A stretch of 64,000 nucleotides of DNA from Variovorax sp. Root411 (GCF_001425205.1 NZ_LMDW01000012.1:542001-606000); one strand, 5' to 3'; positions 33,625 to 44,204 are shown, numbered from the stretch's first letter. Made by a program: numbers and translations. Notes: a model not told the origin generated them from the letters alone.

Positions 33625-34881
33625 TCAGCCGAGGCTCAGCTCGGCCTTGCCGATGCGGCGGTAGACGGCGTACAGCAGCAGGGTGGCGACCAGCAGCACG
33701 GCGCCCAGCGCACAGGCCATGCCCCAGTTGATTTCCACATTGGTGTAGCGCGCGATGTAGTAGCTCAGCATCTGGTCGTCCGCGCCACCGAGCAGCGCCG
33801 GCGTCACGTAGTAGCCGATCGCCAGGATGAAGACCAGCAGCGCGCCCGCGCCGATGCCCGGATAGGTCTGCGGCACGTACACGCGGAAGAAGGCCGCCAG
33901 CGGCGAACTGCCCAGCGAGACGGCTGCGCGCAGGTAAGTGGGCGGCACGCTCTTCATCACGCTGTAGAGCGGCAGGATCATGAAGGGCAGCAGGATGTGC
34001 ACCATCGCGATGATCACGCCGGTGCGGTTGAACAGTAGCGCCAGCGGATGGTCGGTCAGGCCGATGCCCATGAGGCCGCGGTTGACCAGCCCTTCGGATT
34101 GCAGCAGCACGATCCACGCGGCCACGCGCACCAGGATGGAGGTCCAGAACGGCACCAGCACCAGGATCATCAGCACGTTGGCCTTGCGCGCCGGCAGCGT
34201 CGACAGCCACCAGGCCAGCGGATAGGCCAGCAGCAGGCAGAAGAAGGTGACCACGGCGCTGATCTGGAAGGTGCGCAGCAGGATGCCGGCAAAGGCGCGC
34301 TGGTCGGCGGGCATGCGCTCCACTTCGCCGGCCGCGTCGCGCCGCAGGTCGACCGAGGCGAGCAGGTAGTCGGGCGTCCAGCGAGAGCCGTTCTTGGCGA
34401 TCGCCTGCCAGTACGGCGCTTCGCCCCAGCGCGGGTCGAGCTCCAGCATGCGCGCCTTGATTTCTTCGGGCGTGCCGGCGATTGGCAGCGCACGGAAGGT
34501 GCCCATCACCAGCGAGCGGGCGCCTGCGATCTCGGTGTTGAGGCGGCGCGCCAGGGCGCCCGCATCGGAGCTGTCGGGCAACTGGCCGAGATCGGCCGCG
34601 ATGGCCGCATAGGCCGCAGGCGCGGGCGCCTCTTTTCGGTTCCAGCCGTCGAGCGCACGCACGGTGCGCGGCAGCGCGTTGGCCACCTCGGGGTTCTCGA
34701 CCGCGCGCTGCAGCAGCGCCACGATGGGCACCAGCAAGGTCAGCAGCAGAAACACCAGCAGCGGCACCGTGAGCGCAAAGGCGCGCCACTTGCGGCGGGC
34801 CTCGGCGCGCGCCAGCGCACGCCGGAGCTCGCCGGGCGGGGCCTGCGTGGAAACCAGGGGGACAGACGTTGCCGCGTGCAT
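33625..34881 (-). CDS. ABC transporter permease, PotB type, with large periplasmic loop
   Basis: 418 residues from ATG 34881 (a longer frame upstream is not supported). The first membrane helix (FALTVPLLVFLLLTLLVPIVALL, about 34-56) is followed by a hydrophilic stretch of roughly 140 residues before the remaining five helices. Normal PotB proteins lack this. The EAA loop is RAAVSLGSSPLAAFFRVYVPQTYPGIGAG. The loop includes WTPDYLLASVD and may contact the binding protein. It is second after the binding protein in the operon. Confidence 0.88.
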   Translation of the reverse strand: MHAATSVPLVSTQAPPGELRRALARAEARRKWRAFALTVPLLVFLLLTLLVPIVALLQRAVENPEVANALPRTVRALDGWNRKEAPAPAAYAAIAADLGQLPDSSDAGALARRLNTEIAGARSLVMGTFRALPIAGTPEEIKARMLELDPRWGEAPYWQAIAKNGSRWTPDYLLASVDLRRDAAGEVERMPADQRAFAGILLRTFQISAVVTFFCLLLAYPLAWWLSTLPARKANVLMILVLVPFWTSILVRVAAWIVLLQSEGLVNRGLMGIGLTDHPLALLFNRTGVIIAMVHILLPFMILPLYSVMKSVPPTYLRAAVSLGSSPLAAFFRVYVPQTYPGIGAGALLVFILAIGYYVTPALLGGADDQMLSYYIARYTNVEINWGMACALGAVLLVATLLLYAVYRRIGKAELSLG

Positions 34882-34903
34882 GGCTTTTTTCGCGCCCGCT
34901 CGT

Positions 34904-35932
34904 TTACTGCGTGGCCCAGGAGGCGAAGCGCTTCTCGAGCGCCTCGCCCTGGTCGGCCCAGAAGCCGACGCTGAACTGCAGCGCATCCTTGGCGTTGGTC
35001 GCCGAGGTCGGCAGGTCGGCCAGCACCTTGGGGCTGAGCGAGGCCAGCGCCTTGGTGTTGGTGGGGCCGTAGGCGATGCTCTGGGCATAGACCGCCTGGT
35101 TGGCCGGCTGCATCGCGAACTGGATGTACTTCAGCGAGGCTTCCTTGTTCGGCGCGCCCTTCGGAATCACGAGGTAGTCGAGGTCGTAGATGCCGCCCGG
35201 CCAGTAGATCTTGAGGTCGCGGCCTTCGCGGTTGGCGGCGTCGATGCGGCCGTTGTACACGGTGGTCAGCACCACGTCGCCGGCCACCAGGAACTGCGGC
35301 GGCTGCGCACCGGCTTCCCACCACTGGATGTTCGGCTTGAGCTCGGTGAGCTTCTTGAACGCGCGGTCGGCGCCTTCCTTGGTGCCGAGCACCTTGTAGA
35401 CGTCAGCCGGCTTCACGCCGTCGGCCATGAGCGCGAACTCGAGGTTGTAGCGCGCGCCCTTGCGCATGCCGCGCTTGCCGGGAATCTTCTTCACGTCCCA
35501 GAAGTCGGCCCAGCTGGTGGGCGCGGTCTTGAGCTTCTCGCCGTTGTAGGCCATCACGGTCGACCACACGAACAGGCCCACGCCGCAGTCGGTAACGGCG
35601 GCCGGCAGGAAGTCGGCCTTGCTGCCGATCTTGGAATAGTCGAGCTTCTCGAACAGGCCCTCGTCGCAGCCGCGCGCCGCGTCGGGCGATTCGACCTCGA
35701 CCACGTCCCAGGTGACCTTCTTGGTCTCGACCATGGCCTTGATCTTGGCCTGTTCGCCGTTGTATTCGACCGGAATGATCTTGGTGCCGGTCTTCTCGTA
35801 GGGCTCGTAGTAGGCCTTCTTCTGGGCATTGGCGTTGGCGCCGCCGAAGTTGACCACGGTGAGCTGCTGTTGGGCGATGGCCGGCAGCGCGAAGCTGGCG
35901 GCGACGATGCAGGCGAGGAATGTCTTTTTCAT
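34904..35932 (-). CDS. ABC transporter periplasmic substrate-binding protein, PotD/PotF type
   Basis: 342 residues from ATG 35932. A signal peptide (MKKTFLACIVAASFALPAIAQ) is followed by LTVVNFGGANANAQKKAYYEPYEKTG, the typical start of polyamine/iron-type class II binding proteins. VEVESPDAARGCDEGLFEKLD, WADFWDVKKIPGKRGMR and YDLDYLVIPKGAPNKE also match. It binds the solute carried by the adjoining permeases and ATPase. GABA, putrescine or 4-guanidinobutyrate are candidates from context. Confidence 0.9.
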   Translation of the reverse strand: MKKTFLACIVAASFALPAIAQQQLTVVNFGGANANAQKKAYYEPYEKTGTKIIPVEYNGEQAKIKAMVETKKVTWDVVEVESPDAARGCDEGLFEKLDYSKIGSKADFLPAAVTDCGVGLFVWSTVMAYNGEKLKTAPTSWADFWDVKKIPGKRGMRKGARYNLEFALMADGVKPADVYKVLGTKEGADRAFKKLTELKPNIQWWEAGAQPPQFLVAGDVVLTTVYNGRIDAANREGRDLKIYWPGGIYDLDYLVIPKGAPNKEASLKYIQFAMQPANQAVYAQSIAYGPTNTKALASLSPKVLADLPTSATNAKDALQFSVGFWADQGEALEKRFASWATQ

Positions 35933-35990
35933 GATGGAAATCTTCCTGGGTGATGAAAGGAAACGAGGGAACAACAACAACGGACCGGGA

Positions 35991-37085
<1,095 letters not shown>

Positions 37086-37112
37086 GGAGGATTCCGGGAA
37101 AGGATCGATCGA

Positions 37113-38405
37113 TCAGCGCAGCGCGGCGAAGCTGTCCGCGAGAAGCGCCAGGCCTTCGTCCACAAGCAAGTCGGATGCCGTGAGCGGCACCAGTACACGA
37201 ATTACATTGCCGTAGGTGCCGCATGACAGCAGGATTAACCCGCGCCGCGCCGCCTCCGCGACCACCTGGCGGGTCAGTGCGGCATCGGGCCGCGCGGTGT
37301 CGCCCTGCTCGAACAGCTCGATGGCCACCATGGCGCCGAGCCCGCGCACGTCGCCGATGGCCGGCACATCGGCCGCGATGCGGCGCAGCCCGGCCGTCAG
37401 CCGTTCGCCCAGCGCCCGGCTGCGCGCGAGCAGTTGCTCGTCGTCGAACACTTTCAGCACCGCGAGCGCCGCGGCACAGCCGATGGGGCTGCCGGCATAG
37501 GTGCCGCCCAGGCCGCCGGGCGCGGGCGCGTCCATCACCTCGGCGCGGCCCACCACGCCGGAGATCGGGAAGCCGCCCGCCATCGACTTGGCAGTGGTGA
37601 TCAGGTCGGGCGCCACGGGCCACTGCTCGCTGGCAAACCAGGTGCCGGTGCGGCCGGCGCCGGTCTGCACCTCGTCGGCAATGATCAGGATGCCGTGGCG
37701 GTCCGCCAGCGCGCGCAGGCCTTCGACGAAGTCGTTGGGCGCCACGTAGAAGCCGCCCTCGCCCTGCACCGGCTCCAGGATGAAGGCGGCCACGCGCTCG
37801 GGCTCGATGTCGTTCTTGAACAGCAGCTCGACCGAGTGCAGCGCATCGTCCACGCTCACGCCGTGCAGCGCGTTCGGGTACAGCGCATGGAACACCTCGC
37901 CCGGGAAGGGGCCGAAGCCGATCTTGTAGGGAGCGACCTTGCCGGTCAGGCCGAGCGTCATCATCGTGCGGCCGTGGTAGCCGCCGGTGAAGGCGATGAC
38001 GCCGGGGCGCCGGGTGTGGGCGCGGGCGATCTTGACCGCGTTCTCCACCGCCTCCGCACCGGTGCTCAGGAAGATCGACTTCTTCGCGAACGCGCCCGGT
38101 GCCAGTGCATTCAGGCGCTCGGCCAGCTCCACGTAGGGCTCGTAGGCCACCACCTGGAAGCAGGTGTGCGAATAGAGATCGACCTGCGCCTTCACGGCGG
38201 CGCTGATCTCCGGGTGGCAGTGGCCGGTGTTGAGCACCGCGATGCCGCCGGCGAAGTCGATGTAGCGGCGGCCCTCGACGTCCCACAGTTCGGCGTTGGC
38301 GGCGCGGCTGACGAAGATTTCATGGGCCTGGCCCACACCGCGGGCGACGGCCGCGCTGCGGCGGGCCATGAGGGCGGCATTGCTGAGATGGGGTTCGCGT
38401 TGCAT
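37113..38405 (-). CDS. gabT: 4-aminobutyrate--2-oxoglutarate transaminase
   Basis: 430 residues, normal for class III aminotransferases. FSLSTGAEAVENA-like KSIFLSTGAEAVENAVKIAR, GGYHGRTMMTLGLTGK, LIIADEVQTGAGRTGTWFA (PLP-binding Asp) and TTAKSMAGGFPISG (Schiff-base Lys near residue 270) are visible. It converts GABA and 2-oxoglutarate to succinate semialdehyde and glutamate. It is first of the minus-strand operon and divergent from the MocR regulator, the classic GabR-like arrangement. Confidence 0.92.
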   Translation of the reverse strand: MQREPHLSNAALMARRSAAVARGVGQAHEIFVSRAANAELWDVEGRRYIDFAGGIAVLNTGHCHPEISAAVKAQVDLYSHTCFQVVAYEPYVELAERLNALAPGAFAKKSIFLSTGAEAVENAVKIARAHTRRPGVIAFTGGYHGRTMMTLGLTGKVAPYKIGFGPFPGEVFHALYPNALHGVSVDDALHSVELLFKNDIEPERVAAFILEPVQGEGGFYVAPNDFVEGLRALADRHGILIIADEVQTGAGRTGTWFASEQWPVAPDLITTAKSMAGGFPISGVVGRAEVMDAPAPGGLGGTYAGSPIGCAAALAVLKVFDDEQLLARSRALGERLTAGLRRIAADVPAIGDVRGLGAMVAIELFEQGDTARPDAALTRQVVAEAARRGLILLSCGTYGNVIRVLVPLTASDLLVDEGLALLADSFAALR

Positions 38406-38496
38406 GGTACGACCTGTGCTTTGAAGGAGGAATGCCGGCACTCTAGGTCGCGCGAATCGATCCAGCCATGTACACCGGAAGTGATCGCCGGGGAGA

Positions 38497-38520
38497 CTGT
38501 ACTGGTCTTGTATCCTGTAC
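38497..38520. promoter_or_regulatory. Direct repeats in the gabT-mocR divergent region, probable MocR operator
   Basis: CTGTAC occurs at 38497-38502 and again at 38515-38520, 18 bases apart, with a related ATGTACACC at 38468-38476. GabR/MocR-type regulators bind direct repeats in the shared promoter of the divergent aminotransferase operon. The site lies 49 bases before the regulator start. Binding is inferred. Confidence 0.45.
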
Positions 38521-38568
38521 ATACTTTCCTCAATATGGTGCAGGCCGGACTGCCGGAGACGCCCCCCG

Positions 38569-39981
38569 ATGCTCATTCTTCGCCCCGAACAGCCGACGCC
38601 GCTGGTAAGCCAGATCGTTGAAGGGCTGCGCGGCCTGATCGGCACCCAGAAGCTCAAGGCCGACAGCAAGCTGCCGTCGATCCGCGCCTTTGCCGCGGCG
38701 CACGGCGTCAGTGTCTTCACGGTGGTCGAAGCCTACGATCGGCTGGTGGCCCAGGGCCTGCTGGTCTCGCGCGCCAACGCGGGTTTCTTCGTCAAGCGGC
38801 GCAGCGACGAGAGCGCCGCCGGCGCGGCAAGCACGCCCCGCCCGGACCCCCGCTTCGACGCCCGCTGGTACCTGCAGCAGATCTTCGAGAACCGCAACCT
38901 GCCGCTCAAGCCCGGCTGCGGCTGGCTGCCGCACGACTGGCTGTTCGAGGACGGCATGCGCCGCAGCCTGCGCCACCTGGCCTCCGAAGGCACCGACATC
39001 GGCGGCTACGGCCTGCCCTTCGGCCACATGGCGCTGCGCATGGCCACGGCCGAGGCGCTGTCGGAGCAGCAGATCGTGGTCGAGGCCGCGCAGGTGCTGT
39101 TGACCCAGGGCTCCAGCCAGGCGCTGGACCTGGTCGCGCGCCGGCTGCTCAAGCCGGGCGATGCGGTGCTGGTGGACGACCCCGGTTATCCGAACCTGAT
39201 GTTCATGCTGCGCTTCCTGGGCGTGGAGCTCATCGGCGTGCCGCGCATCCCTTCGGGCTACGACATGCCCGCACTCGAGGCGCTGCTCGCGGTGCACCGG
39301 CCCAAGGCCTTCTTCACCCAGCCGCGGCTGCAGAGCCCGACCTGCTCGATGGCCTCGCTGCCGCAGCTGGTGCAACTGCTGCAGCTGGCGCAGGCGCACG
39401 ACTTCACGCTGGTCGAGAACGACATCTACGCCGAGATGGATGCGTCGATGCGTCCCTCGCTCGCCAGCCTGGGGCAGCTGCGCCGCGTGGTCTACGTGGG
39501 CAGCTATTCGAAGACCATCTCGCCGAACATCCGGGTGGGCTACGTGGTCGCGCAGCCGGAGCTGCTCGAAGAGCTGGCGCAGCTCAAGATGATCTCGGGC
39601 CTGACCTCGTCCGACATCACCGAGCGCCTGGCCTTCGGCACCGTGACGGACGGGCGCTGGCGCAAGCATCTCAAGGCCCTGCGCGACCGCCTCGCGCAGG
39701 CACGGGGCAGCGTCGCGAGGCGGCTGGACGGGCTGGGCTTCGAGCTGTTCCACGAAGCCGCGGCCGGCATGTACCTGTGGGCCCGGCATCCGGACATTGC
39801 CGACAGCGCCGAGCTCTCGCGCCGCGCTGCGGCCGAGGGAATCATGCTCGGCCCGGGCCAGCTGTTCCTGGTCAATCCGCATCCCACCGGCTGGCTGCGC
39901 TTCAACGTGGCCTTCAGCGAGGACGAGCGGCTCTGGCGCTTCCTGGAGCGCAGCATCGAAGAGCAGCGCAGGTACGACTGA
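38569..39981 (+). CDS. MocR/GabR family regulator (GntR winged helix + aminotransferase-like domain)
   Basis: 470 residues. The N-terminal GntR helix-turn-helix covers about 10-75 (KLPSIRAFAAAHGVSVFTVVEAYDRL). Residues about 100-465 form a class I aminotransferase-like domain with VDDPGYPN, VENDIYAEMD and the PLP-linked Lys in GSYSKTISPNIRVGY near residue 317. Such proteins sense PLP-bound amines, GABA in GabR. Divergence from gabT strongly suggests GABA-dependent control of that operon. Confidence 0.9.
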   Translation: MLILRPEQPTPLVSQIVEGLRGLIGTQKLKADSKLPSIRAFAAAHGVSVFTVVEAYDRLVAQGLLVSRANAGFFVKRRSDESAAGAASTPRPDPRFDARWYLQQIFENRNLPLKPGCGWLPHDWLFEDGMRRSLRHLASEGTDIGGYGLPFGHMALRMATAEALSEQQIVVEAAQVLLTQGSSQALDLVARRLLKPGDAVLVDDPGYPNLMFMLRFLGVELIGVPRIPSGYDMPALEALLAVHRPKAFFTQPRLQSPTCSMASLPQLVQLLQLAQAHDFTLVENDIYAEMDASMRPSLASLGQLRRVVYVGSYSKTISPNIRVGYVVAQPELLEELAQLKMISGLTSSDITERLAFGTVTDGRWRKHLKALRDRLAQARGSVARRLDGLGFELFHEAAAGMYLWARHPDIADSAELSRRAAAEGIMLGPGQLFLVNPHPTGWLRFNVAFSEDERLWRFLERSIEEQRRYD

Positions 39982-40115
39982 CGTTGCTCGCAATGGCGCG
40001 CAAGCAGGCGCACAATGGCTTCAACCCTTGGCGCAGGCGCATCCTGAATCAGCCATGGTGGAGTGAACATGCGATGGGATGAAGCGCCGAGCCGGGCTAC
40101 GCAAGGAGCCATGTC

Positions 40116-41165
40116 ATGACCCGCTTCATCGATGTTCACAGCCTGGTCCGCCTGGTGGACGAGACCGGCGTTCCGCAGTTCCTCATGGCCCTGGCCGACG
40201 CGCTGCGCGACGACTTCCTGCGGTGGCGCGAGTTCGACAAGAAGGCGCGCGTGGCCAGCCATTCGCATCTTGGCGTGATCGAACTCATGCCGGTGGCCGA
40301 CGACGGCGCCTATGCCTTCAAGTACGTCAACGGGCATCCGAACAACACCCAGCTCGGGCTGCCGACCGTCATGGCTTTCGGCGTGCTGGCGGAAGTCGAT
40401 ACGGGCTACCCGGTGCTGCTTTCCGAGCTCACGCTCACCACCGCATTGCGCACGGCCGCCACCTCGGCCATGGCGGCGCAGGCCCTGGCGCGGCCCGGTT
40501 CGCGCAGCCTCGCGCTGATCGGCAACGGTTCGCAGAGCGAATTCCAGGCGCTGGCCTTCCATGCGCTGCTGGGCATCGAGCAAGTGCGCGTGTATGACTC
40601 CGACCCGCACGCCACCGACAAGCTGGTGCGCCATCTGTCGGCGTGCACGCCGCTGGACATCGTGCGTGCGCGCTCCGTGGCGGAGGCCGTGCGCGGTGCC
40701 GACATCGTCACCACCGTCACCGCCTGCCAGGGGCGCGCGACCGTGCTCACGCCCGAGATGATCGAGCCGGGCATGCACATCAATGCCGTGGGCGGCGATT
40801 CGCCCGGCAAGACCGAACTGCACCCCGACGTGCTGCGCAAGGCGCGGGTGTTCGTCGAGTACGAGCCGCAGACGCGCGTGGAGGGCGAGATCCAGCAGGT
40901 GGGGGCCGACTTTCCGGTGCACGAGCTGTGGCGCGTGCTGCTCGGCGAAGTGCCCGGCCGCGAAACCCCCACACAGGTCACGCTGTTCGATTCGGTCGGC
41001 TTCGCGCTGGAAGACTACACGGCGCTGCGCTACATACAGCGCATTGCGACCGAACGCGGCGTCGGCCAGCAGATCGCGCTGGTGCCCGAGCTGGAGGACC
41101 CGAAGGACTTGTTCGGCCTCACGGCCTCGGGGCGGCGCCGAGCGGTGCTGCGGCGTGCGGCATGA
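40116..41165 (+). CDS. Ornithine cyclodeaminase family protein
   Basis: 349 residues, with the bacterial OCD/mu-crystallin fold. Visible are FKYVNGHPNNTQLGLPTVMAFG, LTTALRTAATSAMAAQAL, the NAD-binding fingerprint LALIGNGSQSEFQALAF near residue 130, and INAVGGDSPGKTELHPDVL with a catalytic-type Asp. It converts L-ornithine to L-proline and ammonia with NAD. AAGGAG precedes the start. It follows the MocR gene by about 130 bases and fits the arginine-derived amine theme of this region. Confidence 0.9.
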   Translation: MTRFIDVHSLVRLVDETGVPQFLMALADALRDDFLRWREFDKKARVASHSHLGVIELMPVADDGAYAFKYVNGHPNNTQLGLPTVMAFGVLAEVDTGYPVLLSELTLTTALRTAATSAMAAQALARPGSRSLALIGNGSQSEFQALAFHALLGIEQVRVYDSDPHATDKLVRHLSACTPLDIVRARSVAEAVRGADIVTTVTACQGRATVLTPEMIEPGMHINAVGGDSPGKTELHPDVLRKARVFVEYEPQTRVEGEIQQVGADFPVHELWRVLLGEVPGRETPTQVTLFDSVGFALEDYTALRYIQRIATERGVGQQIALVPELEDPKDLFGLTASGRRRAVLRRAA

Positions 41166-41172
41166 TGGCGGC

Positions 41173-42213
41173 ATGCTCACCATCTACAACGACCAGCACG
41201 TTCTTCACCAGGGCAAAGTCGAAATGTTCCGCGGCGAGCTCGTGCCGTGCTTCGAGTTGCCCGCCCGCGTCGACCATGTGAAGCATGAGCTGGAGCGCCG
41301 CCGCTTCGGCGCGCTGCAGGGGCCCGATGCCTTCGACGAGGCGCTGCTGGCCAAGGTGCATGCGCCGCGCTACCTGGACTTCATCGCACATGCATGGGAC
41401 GAGTGGATCGCGCTCGACCCGTCCAACGTGTCGCGCGATGCGCTGCCGTCGTACTGGCCCACGCGCGGCATGCGCACCGACGTGCTGCCGAAGAGTTTTC
41501 CGGCGCGCATGGGGCTGTTCTCGTTCGATGCCGGCACGCCGCTGATGGCGGGCAGTTGGGCCGCGGCGCGGCACGGCGCGGCCTGCGCGTGGACCGCGGC
41601 GCAGCGCGTCATCGGCGGCGAGCGCGCCGCCTTCGCGCTCACGCGGCCGCCGGGCCACCATGCGGGCGCCGATTTCTTCGGTGGCTACTGCTTCATCAAC
41701 AATGCCGCGGTCGCGGCGCAGGCGCTGCGCGATGCGGGCGTCGACCGCGTGGCCGTGCTCGACGTGGACTACCACCACGGCAACGGCACCCAGGCCATCT
41801 TCTACGAGCGCGGCGACGTGCATTTCGCCAGCCTGCACGGCGATCCGCTGACCGACTACCCGTACTACCTGGGCCATGCCGACGAGCGCGGCGCGGGCCA
41901 GGGCGAGGGCTTCAACCACAACCTGCCGCTGCCGCGCGGCACGAACTTCGCAGCGTGGCGCGCGGCGCTGAAGACCGCGCTCGACCGCATCGCAGCGGTG
42001 AAGGCCGGCGCGCTCGTGGTCTCGCTCGGCCTCGACACCTTCGAGGGCGATCCGATCTCGGGCTTCAGGCTGAAAAGCGACGACTACCTGCGCATGGGCG
42101 AAGACCTCGCGCGCGCGAGCCTGCCCACGGTGTTCGTCTTCGAGGGCGGCTATGCGGTGGCCGAGGTGGGCATCAACGCCGTCAACGTGCTCGAAGGCTT
42201 CGAGCAGGCGTAG
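41173..42213 (+). CDS. Histone-deacetylase-fold amidohydrolase, probable acetylpolyamine deacetylase
   Basis: 346 residues. The zinc-hydrolase core is clear: RPPGHHAGADFFGGYCFINNAAVAA with the catalytic His pair, VLDVDYHHGNGTQAIFY with zinc ligands Asp and His, and SLGLDTFEGDPISGFRL with the third ligand Asp near residue 281. Bacterial homologues of this length remove acetyl groups from acetylputrescine or related amines. It lies seven bases after ornithine cyclodeaminase, so the two are co-transcribed, in keeping with polyamine/arginine catabolism. Confidence 0.88.
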   Translation: MLTIYNDQHVLHQGKVEMFRGELVPCFELPARVDHVKHELERRRFGALQGPDAFDEALLAKVHAPRYLDFIAHAWDEWIALDPSNVSRDALPSYWPTRGMRTDVLPKSFPARMGLFSFDAGTPLMAGSWAAARHGAACAWTAAQRVIGGERAAFALTRPPGHHAGADFFGGYCFINNAAVAAQALRDAGVDRVAVLDVDYHHGNGTQAIFYERGDVHFASLHGDPLTDYPYYLGHADERGAGQGEGFNHNLPLPRGTNFAAWRAALKTALDRIAAVKAGALVVSLGLDTFEGDPISGFRLKSDDYLRMGEDLARASLPTVFVFEGGYAVAEVGINAVNVLEGFEQA

Positions 42214-42341
42214 CTGACGCGCAGGCGACTCCGGTGTGACGATGGACCGGGTTTCCCCGGGGAAATCAGGGGAGCCCCGATTGCCTTCGCCAACGGGGCA
42301 AGGCCCAATTGGCGGTTTCAAAGTCAGGACCCCCGTCAGCC

Positions 42342-43316
42342 ATGCTCCGCCGCTCCACCTTCCTCCGTACCGCCGCCACGCTCGCCGCCTGCGGCCTCGC
42401 CTTTCCGATGGCGGCCTTCGCGCAGGGCTTTCCCGCCAAGCCCATCAAGCTGATCGTCGCGTTTCCGGCCGGCGGCCCGACCGACATCACCATGCGCCAG
42501 CTCGCCGACAACGCGAGCAAGATCCTCGGCCAGCCGGTCATCGTCGACAACAAGCCCGGCGCCGCCGGCACGCTGCCCGCGCAGGCGCTGCAGACCTCCC
42601 AGCCCGATGGCTACACCGTCGCGCAGATCCCGCTGGGCGTGTTTCGCATGGGCTACACCACCAAGATCAACTGGGACCCGCTGAAGGACATCACGTACGT
42701 CATCAACGTCACGGGCTATGCCTTCGGCATCGTGGTGCCCGCCAACAGCCCCTTCAAGACCTGGGCCGACTTCGTTGCCTACGCCAAGGCCAACCCCGGC
42801 AAGCTGACTTACGGCTCCACCGGCAACCTCACCAGCCCGCACCTGACCACCGAGATCGTCGCGCAGAAGGCCGGCATCGAGCTGCAGCATGTTCCCTACA
42901 AGGGCAGTGCCGACCTGATGCTCGCAGTGGTCAGCGGCCAGCTCATGGCCGCCGCCGACAGCACCGGCTTCGCGCCGCAGGTCGAGGCCGGCAAGCTGCG
43001 TGTGCTGAACACCTGGGGCGAGAAGCGCCTGGCCAAATTCCCCGATGCGCCCACGCTGAAGGAACTGGGCTACGACGTGGTGCAGAACTCGCCCTTCGGC
43101 ATCGGCGCCCCCAAGGGCACGCCGCCCGAGGTGGTGAAGAAGCTGCACGACGCGTTCAAGCAGGCGATGGAAGAGCCGAGCTACGTCACGGCGCTGGGGC
43201 GCTACGACATGCTGCCTAACTACATGAGCTCGGCGCAGTACACCAAGTTTGCGCAGGACACGGTGGTGCGGGAGAAGGTGGTGATCGAGAAGCTGGGGTT
43301 GGCGAAGGAGAAGTAA
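42342..43316 (+). CDS. Bug/TctC family substrate-binding protein
   Basis: 324 residues from ATG 42342. A signal peptide with an RRSTFLR start and cleavage near AFAQG leads to FPAKPIKLIVAFPAGGPTDI. VDNKPGAAGTLPAQ and YKGSADLMLAVVSGQLM confirm the family. It is the fourth orphan Bug protein of the window. The gap of 128 bases after the deacetylase suggests separate transcription. The ligand is unknown. Confidence 0.9.
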   Translation: MLRRSTFLRTAATLAACGLAFPMAAFAQGFPAKPIKLIVAFPAGGPTDITMRQLADNASKILGQPVIVDNKPGAAGTLPAQALQTSQPDGYTVAQIPLGVFRMGYTTKINWDPLKDITYVINVTGYAFGIVVPANSPFKTWADFVAYAKANPGKLTYGSTGNLTSPHLTTEIVAQKAGIELQHVPYKGSADLMLAVVSGQLMAAADSTGFAPQVEAGKLRVLNTWGEKRLAKFPDAPTLKELGYDVVQNSPFGIGAPKGTPPEVVKKLHDAFKQAMEEPSYVTALGRYDMLPNYMSSAQYTKFAQDTVVREKVVIEKLGLAKEK

Positions 43317-43352
43317 GCCTGCGGCTTTAGTCCAGATCGCCCGTCAGCCGGG

Positions 43353-44204
43353 TCAGCCAGCAGTGTCGAGGCCCGGGCGCACCAGGATGATCGCGCGCGC
43401 CGCCTCGGCAAACCCTGCACCGCGCTCGCCCTGCGTCACATAGCGCGGCAGGTGCTCCAGCTGCGGCACGAAGCGCGCGACGTTCGCCACGCCGATGCTG
43501 TGCGCGAAGGTGCGGAACATCAGCTGGTCGTTGGTGGAGTCGCCCACGTAGGCCCAGCGGTCCATCTCGTCGTCGAGGGCGCGGCCCCACAGCTCACGCG
43601 TGATCCAGCGCGCGCCTTCGAGCTTGTCGTTGTCGCCATACCAGCCGTTGATGTGGATGCTGCTCACGGTGGCGTGCATGCCCTCGCGGCGCATCAGCGC
43701 CACCACGCGCGCAATGGTGGCGTCGCTCAGCTGCACGAACTCGCTGTGGTCGATGGCGATGTCGGTCTCGCGCCCCGGCGAGTCGGTAGCGCGCCCAACG
43801 CCCGGGATCTCGCGTTCGATGCGTGCCAGCACGGCCTGCATGCGCGCGAAGTTGGCGGCGCGCGTGGCGGCATCCTGCTGGTAGCGCTTCTCGATCCGGC
43901 CGTCGGCGGTGGGCAGCAGTGCCACTGCGCCGTTCTCCGCCACGATGGCGTCGATGGGCCAGGTGTTGACGAAGGGCAGGCTCCAGCCCACCGGCCGGCC
44001 GGTGATCGCCACGACGCAAAGGCCCGCGGCCTTGAGGTCGCGCAGCGCCTGCAACGCATCGGGCGTGATCGCGCCTTCGTGGGTCAGTGTGTCGTCGATG
44101 TCGGTGAAGACGCCCACGAGTGCGTTGCGCGCGGCCGCCGGCCACTGGGCCAGCGGCTGCAGGTGATGGGGCGAGGAGGGCAAGGGAGGCGACTGCGAAG
44201 GCAT
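43353..44204 (-). CDS. HAD-superfamily (class IIB) phosphatase
   Basis: 283 residues from ATG 44204. HAD motif I is VFTDIDDTLTHEG with the nucleophile Asp, motif II is AITGRP, and motif IV is YVGDSTNDQLMF. The cap between about residues 100 and 200 is of the Cof/sucrose-phosphatase (IIB) type. Such enzymes dephosphorylate sugar phosphates or small cofactors in the cytosol. The substrate cannot be chosen. It is divergent from the ABC exporter ATPase. Confidence 0.85.
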   Translation of the reverse strand: MPSQSPPLPSSPHHLQPLAQWPAAARNALVGVFTDIDDTLTHEGAITPDALQALRDLKAAGLCVVAITGRPVGWSLPFVNTWPIDAIVAENGAVALLPTADGRIEKRYQQDAATRAANFARMQAVLARIEREIPGVGRATDSPGRETDIAIDHSEFVQLSDATIARVVALMRREGMHATVSSIHINGWYGDNDKLEGARWITRELWGRALDDEMDRWAYVGDSTNDQLMFRTFAHSIGVANVARFVPQLEHLPRYVTQGERGAGFAEAARAIILVRPGLDTAG

